From Apostichopus japonicus (lineage: Eukaryota; Echinodermata; Holothuroidea; Aspidochirotida; Stichopodidae): a stretch of DNA of 64,000 bases. The stretch covers positions 13,292,484 to 13,356,483 of the forward strand of contig NC_092564.1 of assembly GCF_037975245.1 (NCBI RefSeq). Reading direction: 5' to 3'. Shown piece after piece: positions 35,284-45,561 of this stretch; within the stretch, counting starts at the first letter, position 1, and each line of letters begins with the position of its first letter. Under the pieces are notes generated by a model that ran no database searches, was not told the origin of the DNA, and saw nothing but the letters and a program-made list of their open reading frames with translations. The position numbers and the translations under genes were made by a program.

Positions 35284-38050
35284 GACGAGTGTACAGTCAG
35301 ATGACATGACAATACATAATCATTAATGGATCTTAATTATATTTGCCAAAAACCAATTCCCGAAGCCACCCCCCCCCCCTATTCCTCCTCCTTTCACCCT
35401 TCAATATTTACAACTGCTTCTTAACATACAAAACTTATTGACTGAAAAGGGGCCTTCAGCAAAATTAGGAAGAGTTGTTATCTCAAAATTGTTGTTAACT
35501 AACGTCCTTTATTAATTTCAAGAATCCTGGGGATATATTTTTTCTCCAGCATGAAGCCAGTATGGCGATGGTAAAAGGCCCTTTATTGAGGTCGGTGATA
35601 GGAGGAGGTGGAGCTTGGAGTCGTGTTTTAAAACACCTCACTTAAATTTAATCAAAATAACAAAATACAATATTCCAAAAAAATAATATGTTTGACAATA
35701 GTTTTTAGAAATAGTAAACAATAAGTGTACAAGTAAGATTTATACTACATAATGTACAATGCAGGTGTTGAGGAAATGGTGTATTTGTGAAGATCAAAAC
35801 TTTCTATTGCAGTCTATATCAGTGGCGTATAATTTACTCATCATAGTCAGTGTCGTAGGAAGTATCAACACGCGAGGGGCTAGGGAGATAGCCGGTGGGG
35901 ATTGGGGGGGGGTCGACCATAGAACTTTTGTTTTTTATAGGATTTTCACTGGTGGTACGTCGGCCAAATGGAATTTCAACCTCTGGTATTAAAAGTTACT
36001 ACTAGACGACTATACTATTTAACCTCCAAAATTCTTCTTCATTTGTAGATGAATTTTATCTATTTTCTCAAAACTTTTGAATTTCTTTTCGTAACTTTTC
36101 GAAGTTCTGTACGGACTATTTCGACTTTCACACCACAAATTGTGACTTTTTATCGCAACATTCCGACTATATCATAACACATTTTGGAATATGCTCGATA
36201 TAAAAATTCGATACAATTAAAAAAAAATATTCGAAGTTTAGACTTTTCTGGCAATTTCGAATACTTAATGACAAAGCTTCAGAAATTACAATATTTATAT
36301 TGATTCTTCGACTATTAAATTTGGACAATTTTCTCGAATTTCTGTATCAGCCTTTGACCTTCATCAGTAAATTTGACTCCATTAGCAGAATGTAGACCTC
36401 ACGTTTACTGTTTTATTGTGTGTGTTTTTTTCAAAGTCGAAGCTTCCACACTTTTGTATCGAAAGATTGGAGCATTTGTATCAAAATTTCGACTTATTTT
36501 GCCAAAGTTCTGATTATTTTATTTAAAAATTTCGACTATTTGATCATAACTGCGTTGTCAAAACTACGACTTCCTTTTTATCGAAATTTAATCTATAGTT
36601 CCTCAAAGTTTCAAATATATATCATATATTCGACTTCTTGGACCCAACTTAACCTGTAATGGTCATTTTTCTTGAAATGTTAATATTTTCTTTCTACATT
36701 TAAAACCTTTGCTTGCAATTTCGGAAGTTGTATGTCGAAATTTTAAATGTTTCATCTCAAAATTGCCACCTTTTACTTCGGTTTTCTATTGATATTGTTG
36801 CCTTTTACAAGTAAATTTTGACTGTTTTATCGAACTTTAGGAGAAAGGGCAAATATATAACGAATTATGAGATATATGAAACGAGTCATTTTACAGCTTG
36901 AGTACCTGACACCTGTTGTTTATTGATGTTGTTGTTCCCAATGCAAAGGATCCTGCTGAATGACAAAACGAAGCCTTGAAGTGCATCATTAGTTGATGAT
37001 GTCAGACAGCAGAAAAAGTCTACTGCCCCGCCCCTCCCCTCCCCCACCACCCCAGCCCTACACCACCCACACCTTGACAATTGCAAGGGTGACCCTCCCT
37101 CCCATTTTTCTTGACCCCCTGTTTCTAAACGCCTACTAAGTTCCTTCGTATATTTAATATAGTTTAAGACTGAAAATGTTTTCTAAATAAAATTCCAGAA
37201 ATACTCAAGTTGACCACAGTCTTCTCTTGGGTGCGACATTCGATTTTCAACCAAAAGTCAATAATATAGAGTATCGTATCTGACTGGTGAGTATAACATA
37301 ATATATTGGAATAATAGACTCCCCAAACTCAAGTTGACAAATAAGTTACATTGAACTTGAAAGATATACATTGTAAATATCTACTGAAAGCATTAATTAA
37401 GACCTACGACAAAGTAGCATTTGGAGTGGTGTTTAATGGTAACGAAAACGACCTCCAAGCAACATGCCAAAATGTATGTAAGGTTAATATCTCACCTGAT
37501 TGAGCTCGTTACAATTAGATTCTTGAAGGCAGCTTGTAGTCAGTTGAACAACAGAACGGGAATGAACACGGAACTATCAATTTATATCACATGTCGATGT
37601 AATTGTAGGTGGGGCATTCATTTACGCATGCGCGAATAACGAAATGGGTTGCATTGAGCGACAGTCGAGTATATCTGTTTTAATGTGATTGTGCTTCCGC
37701 TAACCGTCTCATAATTCAGTGACATTTGACACCAACGTTGTCTATCTTCTGGAAGTTTCTGGAAACAATATATTCTCTAGTTAAGAAACTTCCTTCCAAG
37801 GTCACCTGAATCATGATATGGAAACATTAAGGTTCCAGCAATTCCCTGACTGAACATAGACAACTTTTCCACGATAAAGAGAGTCTATTCTATAAAAACA
37901 AACTTATTAACTCTCGCGAGGTCGAACAGTGGTTTAAGGGCCTTTGCCCATGACGTGACAGCGTCAATTGACCATATCCTGCAGGCAAATTGACGTCACT
38001 GAAACGTGGTGCTTAAGCTGAACAGATTAGGGAAGGTGAGGTAATTCCGT
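35284..38050. other. lectin-array spacer upstream of CTL3, with TTTCGACT repeat block
   Basis: The most complete match to 1-2300. It holds the conserved 5' flank (35284-35970), the degenerate TTTCGACT repeat (35990-36860) and the later spacer. A C-rich unit-specific stretch of about 130 bases lies at 37010-37140. No gene accepted. Confidence 0.55.
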
Positions 38051-38407
38051 GCCCCCGCCACCCCACCCTCGCCCACGCCCTCTCATTGCACACGACAGTG
38101 CCTCAGCATCTCTATTTGTATATTCTGCTACATCTGAAGCTGAGAGGAGCTCGCGATGGTGAGAAACTTGAATTTCCACTCAAGTCTAGTACAACTTAAA
38201 ACATTTTCGAAATTAATTTAACTTACAGAATTACAGACTTACAGAAAAAGAGGGTAAATACATAGGCTGGGACCCTAGATATAGTTATCATATTCTGATG
38301 GTTGCTTTATATTTCCCCTTTTGTTCTCCTTCTTTGTATAATATAGGATCGACTTTAGTCAGTAATGCAATTATAGTTTGTAGCTCTTATCGTGTTCTAT
38401 TCTTTAA
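38051..38407. other. sequence downstream of the 349-aa frame
   Basis: Unique within the window. No AATAAA on the minus strand lies close to the stop codon of the frame to its right. Nothing else recognised. Confidence 0.35.
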
Positions 38408-39457
38408 TTAATGTGAGTCCCATGCATGTCTTGGGAGTAATTTTAGCACTCTGCCCCCTGGCACAATCGGTCCTACAATCTCGCATAGCTCACTGCTAAT
38501 CGTATTTCTTTTCGATGCCATTTCCTTCCTACTAGGCCAAGATTGCATGTTCCCATTTATCGTACCCATAGCGCTCTGTGATCTTAAAGTTTTGTCATTT
38601 AGTGAAGATGAACTAAGTACACCGTACACCGCCATTTTGAATAAACCTTCAACCTTTGAGTTCTGACAAGACCTAGTAGGCCTACCCACAGTCAAAGAAT
38701 TATTCACTCTACTGGTAACGTCCGCAGAGATATTTACAGCTTGTAAATTGTGCGATTTTTCGGTATCTGCAGTGTTTGTGTAAGTTGGTACATTACCAGC
38801 TCGGGCGATTCGTCGAGTTACTTCTCGTTTTGCAGGTCGATGGTGATATGACGTAGGCCTACTTTTGGACCTGATATTCAATTGCTGAGATCGACGTTGA
38901 TGTTTATCAGTTGCAACTAATTCGCAAAATTCATGCAAACTTCTCGGTTGGACAAGTTGATCAAATTCTGCCGGTGACAAACATTTTAGCTGTTCCACAG
39001 ATCTTGGTCGTCTAGTTCGGCGAAAAGTTATTCTCATATGTTCTGGAGATTCGATAAATAAATTTGTATTTGTTTTCTTTCTGTCTGAGGCTAGACTTTC
39101 AATGTTATCTGAAGTTTTATCTTGAGAATCTCGATTCGTGGGTAATGCCCTAGCCCCCTCACAACCTGCATCCTCGGCATCACTAGAGTCAGCGGAAGAA
39201 ATGTAAGGCATAAAACTAGACCTTGGTCTTTTATTTTGCTCTAAAATTGTTTCTTCACAATTTGAACCAGCAATTTCGTCTTCCTTTTTGAAACTATTTC
39301 GAAACCTTTCCATAACATTCTTTAAACGTAAATCCTCAATCTTTGTAAGTTCTTTCTGTAGTTGATTCTGATGACTATACTGCCCTCTGTTTGATCTGTC
39401 TCTAGTCCGTACACGGATACCTTCACGTTGAAATTTTCTGTTTCTTGATTGTGACAT
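38408..39457 (-). CDS. uncharacterised 349-aa single-exon protein
   Basis: An uninterrupted 349-codon frame on the minus strand, the longest in the window apart from FASTKD exon 1, in AT-rich DNA where chance frames rarely pass 120 codons. The protein is basic and Ser/Arg-rich, with an Arg/Gln-rich N-terminus (MSQSRNRKFQREGIRVRTRD), an acidic Ser-rich patch near residue 90 (SSADSSDAEDAGCEGA) and a more ordered segment near 165-185 (LSPAEFDQLV, LHEFCELVATDK). No signal peptide, membrane span or known domain was recognised. The block is missing from the duplicated segment at 19926, cut between GTAATTCCG and TTTGAATACG. It may be a full intronless gene or one large exon; no upstream exon was identified. 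Confidence 0.55.
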   Translation of the reverse strand: MSQSRNRKFQREGIRVRTRDRSNRGQYSHQNQLQKELTKIEDLRLKNVMERFRNSFKKEDEIAGSNCEETILEQNKRPRSSFMPYISSADSSDAEDAGCEGARALPTNRDSQDKTSDNIESLASDRKKTNTNLFIESPEHMRITFRRTRRPRSVEQLKCLSPAEFDQLVQPRSLHEFCELVATDKHQRRSQQLNIRSKSRPTSYHHRPAKREVTRRIARAGNVPTYTNTADTEKSHNLQAVNISADVTSRVNNSLTVGRPTRSCQNSKVEGLFKMAVYGVLSSSSLNDKTLRSQSAMGTINGNMQSWPSRKEMASKRNTISSELCEIVGPIVPGGRVLKLLPRHAWDSH

Positions 39458-41570
39458 TATTATTTTCTTTTTGCAAAGTAAACATCCAAATATAAAATAG
39501 ATATAAATGTATCAATATTCGTAACGAAGAGTACTTCCAAAAATGAAGCGTGAACTTTGAATACGAAAAGAATCAGGTATACGGAACAGACAGTTGCTCT
39601 CGTAAGCATATTTCCGTTGTGAAGAATATTGGCATTTTCTTTCAACTATATCACTTTACATGGTTGATAATGATGCCATTCTACTTGCGACTCTGCATTT
39701 GAAGTCGGAACATTGAAGCTATAAATAGTGTTATACTTGAAAGTGCTTCAGAGTTTGAATGTTGTAACCATGGAGGCAAAACAAGTATTGCTTTGAAGTA
39801 GGCTAGTAAGACAAAATAAGTAAGCAAAATAACACTTAGTCAGTTTACAAGAAAATGGCGAATTGAAAGCGGCCCATGTACCTCTTTCTGACGTGATAAC
39901 TGTAAAACAAATATTGAAATAAGAAGGAACTCCTTTTCTTGCGACCAGTTGATTATAGCTGGTTAGCTTTTCGCATTAATGAAATCTCCATGTTTGCTTT
40001 AAGCTCCCGAAAACAAATAGTACACATTCCTTTACTTTGTTAATTGCTCTATCAACTTTCCCGTAATCTCAAAATAACACAAACTGTTGAGATTGCTCCC
40101 ATTGATTTTCTGTGTATTAAGCGATATGTCCTTGCATCAAGAGTTTAAAGACACATTTATGCGCATGCGCACGTTCTAGTCCCGGTCGCCCCGTTTCAAC
40201 TACGAGATATCGATATTTGTCACTGGGAATCAAATTTTCAAGTAAACACAATAAATTCGGGACTCCCTATTCGAGTTAACTGAAACTTGGTCCAGCAAGT
40301 TTTTATGGTAAAATTGGCTAAATCTATCAGAGGTGATCGTTTTTTTTTTCATTACAGCGATAATTTGTTTGTTACTGTACTTATTCATTCTATAACGTGT
40401 ATATGCTACAAAACTGAAAGTAATCTAAACTAAACTAAGAAGCCGTACTGGAAGCCATTCAACTTTTACATGATCTTCTTTCCACTATGACAATGATATA
40501 GAACTTTCACTATCGTAATCATCCATTTACCGTCCATATTCTGACGTCATACGCGGACATCAGCTATCACCGTAGAGCACTGCAAGAGACCACCAGGTGA
40601 ACTCATAGACAATACCAAACACTAACAAATCCGGACAAAGAAGTTGCATGAACGTAAAAACATATTTCTCACTTTCAAAAAGTAGTTTATATAGCTGTTA
40701 ATCTTCCCAAACCAGTTCAACATTGACTTGCCAAGTATCCTATTGAACTGGCGGGACCTCCATGGTAATATATTTCCACCTCATAATGTCTCTTCCTGCA
40801 AGCATGCAGAACACCATCAAACGTTTTCATGAATGACTTGGCGCGAAATATTATAAAAAAATTAATTGTGTGGTAAAGTTTCGGCTGACAATCTTAACAA
40901 ATATGAACTTATCGTTATACTAACAAGGACAGCGAAACAACCGCCTGAGAAAAACAGAATATTGTTCAAACTACAATATAAGATGGCTGTCAATGATTAA
41001 CCCCAAACCAAAGAACTAGACGGAATCTTTGCTCCAAACCCAGACGCCACGATCAGACTTAATTAAAAAACACGTCCTTTTCTCAGCTATTTATAGAGAT
41101 CGGAGGATCTAGTTTCATTCGCAGTTTCATATGCAAAGCTGAAAGTACAAACTATGAATTGACCTTTGGTGTTCTTATTCAATAGAAACCACAGGGACTT
41201 GAAGAGAAAGCTATTTGCCCTTCTTCCACGTGTTTGCTCTAGTTATGAGGTAACATCTTACATTACGCATTTCTTCATCTTTTGAGAAATCTGCATCCGT
41301 TTGAATTGTTCTCTTTAATCGCTATTTCATGTGCCTTTGCCTCGTTTAAATTCTAGCCTACATAAACAACTTCAATGCAACATAAAGTACTTACACTGAA
41401 ACACAAGTTTCCAAAAAAGTTAAAATTATATATATTGTGTATAAGAGACCACGAGTTGAACATTTTGTACAACTTTGACGTCCGGTGACTTCCAGTTCTA
41501 CATTTTAACACAAATTTGGAATCCTTTCAATTTAGTAAGTTATTTCAGATGGGAAAACCATAGATTGCTC
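39458..41570. other. duplicated segment between the 349-aa frame and the inserts
   Basis: Aligns with 19927-21186 plus two extra blocks (about 39700-40080 and 40220-40735). It contains a GCGCATGCGC palindrome at about 40153, resembling an NRF-1 site. No coding region recognised. Confidence 0.45.
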
Positions 41571-41582
41571 TTGGATGAAAAA

Positions 41583-41692
41583 CCCACCTTACTATGACCT
41601 TGCCGGGGATCGAATCCCAAAACTACCGACTGCTAAGCCTCATTGCTTCAAATGTCACCGCCTTATCCACTCGGCCACAGCACCGGTTATGA
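41583..41692 (-). mobile_element. tRNA-derived SINE head
   Basis: On the minus strand: a box A-like GTGGCCGAGTGGATAAGGCG, a weak anticodon arm, and box B GGGATTCGATCCC followed by CGGC. It resembles a class II (Ser/Leu-type) tRNA, but the anticodon stem does not close well and the acceptor ends do not pair. It is therefore called a SINE head or tRNA relic, not a tRNA gene. Confidence 0.55.
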
Positions 41693-41939
41693 CTACTCAT
41701 TATAAGCTACATAATGCTGGTGGGGGTGGGGTGGGGTTGGGGGAAGGTGTAGTTGGGGGTAGTGTACTCTGCTGTTAACAATATTGCTAGATGCTAGTCA
41801 CTTGGTAGATTAAGGATACAAGCCGATGAAATATATGCTACGAACTCATTCAGTTGGCCGGCCGTTAACCTAACAGGAGAATTAATATGGGAAGCCCTTT
41901 TTTGGTTTGGCCTTTGTAGTCATGATGGGGATGAATGCG

Positions 41940-42511
41940 TGTATGTGTGTGTGACGCCTTGCTTGTAAACACAATATCTCAAGAAGGGAAGCTTGGACCA
42001 GTTTCATATTTGGTGTATAGTAGTACCACTTTAAGTAGAAAAGCCTATTGTTGAGGGGATGTCAAGGTCATTTGGGTCAAATTTGAAAAACCTTGTAAAC
42101 GCGATATTTCAAGAAGGGAAGCTTGGACAGATCTCATATTTATTATGTAGGTGTGTCACGTTAAAGGTAGTCTGTACTGGCCCCAAATTAAAACGGGTAA
42201 AGTTACTCTCGAGGTAATAAAAAACAGTCTAAGAATTTTGACCAAAGGTGACTATATTTGAATATCTGGCATATTTGGGGCCAAAATAACATACCTTTAA
42301 GTACAAAAAGCCTATCTTTTTCGGTGTAGGTCAAGAGTCATTCGGGTCGGCAGGGGTCACATTGTGAAAACCTTGTAAATGCAATTTCTCAAGAGGGGGA
42401 AGCTTGGTATGTATGTGTCCCACAATGAGTACAAGAACCCTTTAGTCATTAGTAGAGATCAACGGTCATTTGAGGTCAAATTGTGAAAACCTTGTAAACA
42501 ATATCTGTATA
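41940..42511. repeat. diverged repeat of about 125 bp with AGGTCA motifs
   Basis: CCTTGTAAAC.CRATATCTCAAG followed by GGGAAGCTTGGAC and later GGTCATTTGGGTCA recurs at about 41961, 42090, 42370 and 42488. Spacing fits one or two units of about 125-140 bases. A related, more eroded block is in Rheb intron 1 at 56880-57570. No coding content. Confidence 0.65.
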
Positions 42512-42519
42512 TGCTGAGT

Positions 42520-42893
42520 CAAGGGCGTAGGAACGGGGGGGGGGGGCGCCAGCCCCCCAGTGAAAAATATGGGGGGCGGAAGTATCGTTCCGCCCCCCCC
42601 CCCCGCTCCGCAAGTCAGAAAACCCCTTTTTCATTTCCAGAGAAAAAAATCTCATTTGAAGCACCAAATTGCATCTAAGGCCAGGTGAAAATGCAAAATT
42701 CTTTACAAAATGGCGTGGGTGTTGAAGTGTGCTATATTGCACCAAATTGCATCTGAGGCCACCTGGAAATGCAAAAAAATTCCAAAGAGGAGGGGGACAC
42801 CCCCTACCCTTAGACCCCTCCCCCAGGCCAGCCATCAGTCTTCAGCCCCTCCCCCCACTCAAAAGTACCTTCTTACGCCACTGTGCTGAGTAC
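42520..42893. mobile_element. hAT-like MITE, 374 bp
   Basis: Ends are imperfect inverted repeats: left CAAGGGCGTAGGAACG; right, reverse-complemented, CAGTGGCGTAAGAAGG (12 of 16 matching). TGCTGAGT lies immediately outside both ends (42512-42519 and 42894-42901), the 8-bp target duplication expected of hAT elements. The interior is G/C-homopolymer-rich and encodes nothing convincing. It interrupts the 125-bp repeat. Confidence 0.7.
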
Positions 42894-42901
42894 AAGAAGA
42901 C

Positions 42902-43390
42902 ATAATTGCCCATTTCGGTCATCAGTTGGCAATGTGAATATTGTTTGTCACATCTCAATGCATTTTGATGTACTACTAAAATTGAAGTAGGCCTATGTTG
43001 TTCATCCTGGCTATAGTCTTTAGTAGGCCAAGTCACATTCATATAAGATAATTCATGTAACATCATCGAAACCACCATCCAAGTTTGTATTCTGGCAAAG
43101 TTAGTTGCGAAACTACGCTACTTATGTTTAAGCGAACGTGAAATGTAGAATAAGCCATCTATAAAAAATATTTAATTAGGTTGATGATATATATGTATTT
43201 TTGGCGGGGGAGTGGGGGGGGGTGGTCTTGAGAACACAAAGAATCCCTTTCCCCTTTGTACGGGCACGTTCCATTAGTTACTGATTCTAATAAAAGGGAG
43301 TTGTTCAGTACATGATAATAAATTTGAATGAGAACATGTGGGAGCCTTGGGGCATGTGGAGAGAGGTGGTCCCCGTCCTTCACGAGTACC
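42902..43390. other. intergenic sequence, no gene seen
   Basis: Contains a G-rich run near 43205-43222. Nothing else recognised. Confidence 0.35.
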
Positions 43391-43398
43391 CATTAAAG

Positions 43399-43836
43399 CA
43401 GGGTGGTCCAACCTACTGCCCGCGGGCCACAGTGCGGCCCGCCGCAAGGTCCCGTCCGGCCCGCCAATCTCATTAATTTACAAATGTACTTTTACCCAGG
43501 AATTCTTTCTTGATAAATTTGAGAGATCATTATATCTCAATATGAAGATTGTTTTGATACAGATCAGAAGGCTTGTGAAGTGTCATTTCCTGCAATCTGG
43601 GGATCTTTTGGGCAATTTTTTTTCTTGCACACCACGCGCCAACCTACGGTGGCGCTCCGCTTGTATAGTAACTTCATTTCCCATACCCCCTGACAGACCC
43701 CTAGTGGGGCCACTGAAATTTGCTGCTCTGGCACGAAACCCTGGATATGCCACAGGAGCTTGTAGGCTCATGCGGCCCCTCCTTTATCACAATCATTCGA
43801 GGTGGCCCCTCCTCGTCAAAAGGTTGGACAACCCTG
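43399..43836. mobile_element. hAT non-autonomous element, 438 bp, perfect 8-bp target duplication
   Basis: Left end CAGGGTGGTCCAACCT; right end, reverse-complemented, CAGGGTTGTCCAACCT (15 of 16). CATTAAAG lies exactly outside both ends (43391-43398 and 43837-43844). The GC-rich subterminal text (CCCGCGGGCCACAGTGCGGC) is of the kind seen in animal hAT MITEs. No transposase. A 214-codon frame crossing it is a by-product. Confidence 0.88.
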
Positions 43837-43844
43837 CATTAAAG

Positions 43845-45561
43845 CATTTCTTTCATTTTACCAGCTTCCCCTGCTTAGGCAGTATTATCAAATCAACCGA
43901 CCAAGTCAAACTTAAATTTAGACCAAGATACCCTCTTGAAGTTTTCCAAACACCTTTTGCGAATGAAATTTACCTCGAATAATTCATGATTCCATACGAT
44001 CTAACATTCAAGCACCAAGAGTAAGTTTGGTTAAACAACCAATGACATGGAAACGTATGGGGTGTGCTGGAGGTTTGTTTACTTGCTAGATAATAAGACG
44101 TTTCTATAACGTGGTCGCTATCGAGGAAAACAGTGCTAGGGGAGTTTCGGTCAAATGAAACTTGTAGATTAAGGCTTCACGATTGCATTGTGATGAAGTT
44201 TTAATTATGGATCGATATCCAAAAATCATATTTTGCTCTTTAAAACCACTTCTTGATACAAACTCCTGCGATAAAGGTTCAGGCCCCTACCTTAATCAGT
44301 CAGGGGAAATTTTGATTTAATTTTTTTTGATATATTTGGGGGAGGGGAAGTTGTTCATGACAGTAATCTTTATTACATAGACCAATGATGATGGTAGCAT
44401 TTGTGTCTCCTTTAATCTAGAGCAGGATAATGGGCAGATTATGGCATGGGAATGGAGGAGAGGAAAACGGCTTGTAGACGTATATTGGAAGCCAAATGGC
44501 ATTCAGAGAAACAGGACTGAGTTCAGGGGTGAACAGTTTGAAGTAATTAGTAATTTTTTATAAGGTTAGTCTCAGACATAAAATATGGGGGATCAGGAGT
44601 GCCAAATATCCTCTGGAGGCACGGCCTCTAATTCTATGTTATATGCTCATGGGTAGATGAGGCACCTCTCAAGCAAGCATAGATATAGATTTCAAATCTC
44701 AAGTACAGATGCCCCTAAAAGCAGATCTAGGAGGTGGAAGAGGGTGGGGAGCAAACAAATATTTTAGTCTAAATATTCCTAAGAATGAACCTTCTAAAAT
44801 TGTCATATTATTATATTGGAGGGGTGGTGGAGGGGGGGGGACTTCCGTACCTCCTAAATTGTTACTTTGGAATTCAACAGTGAATCCTGTTTTATAGTCT
44901 GTCTTTTATTTGAATTTGCTTCAAGCTGGTGGAACAATACTCAACAATCAAATACAGAGAAGGTACCTGTCAACATAATGCTACTATAGTCTATCCAGAC
45001 GACAACTGGAGGTATAAAAATTAGGTATTAACATTCAAATTTTGTATTTAACATACAAAATATAAATTTGGGGAACAGCAGATTTCCAGAGGACGAAAAA
45101 GTTAACAACTTGTTAACTAAGAGCATCCAACTGGCTGTAGCTGAATAGAATAAAATAGAATTCTTAGTTAGATTGAGGGGTGACCCGTGAATATTATTAT
45201 TTATTATTGTATGTTAAAAATCCACAAAAAGGAGCTTTAATTCCCTTTTGGAGATGTTTTGCATTTGTTTGCTCCTAAAGGGCAGACCTGCTCTTTTTAC
45301 TATATTTAGAGTCTCATTACTATTTTCAAAAAATTTCGACCCTTATTATGATGCTTACTTTGCATGGATGTGATTACTGTTTATAGAACTTTGCACTGTT
45401 AAAATTTGTGATCTTTTGACATTTGCACTTTTCTTGCTATTTCAATTGTGTTTGACATTTTAACTTGAATAACTAAAATGAAGATATAGGCTTCAATGAC
45501 CCCAGTGTAGCTCCATGCTAGAACAAGAGTTCTAGAAACAGTGACCTCAGAAATACAAGTG
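43845..45561. other. insert and 3' flank of FASTKD, no gene seen
   Basis: Sequence up to about 45160 is absent from the paralogous segment. From about 45170 it aligns with 21270-21615. A minus-strand AATAAA near 45210 could end the FASTKD transcript. Confidence 0.4.

Noticed and set aside
38090-38170. Possible hAT C-terminal motif left of the 349-aa frame
   Set aside because: A short SATSEAE-like string is suggestive, but no flanking transposase sequence supports it.
41583-41692. Possible tRNA-Ser/Leu gene on the minus strand
   Set aside because: Poor anticodon stem and unpaired acceptor ends; better read as a SINE head or relic.
42476-42835. 119-codon minus-strand frame
   Set aside because: It lies inside the G/C-rich MITE and reads homopolymer-derived Gly/Pro runs.
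43338-43982. 214-codon plus-strand frame
   Set aside because: It runs across both ends of a hAT MITE and shows no domain.
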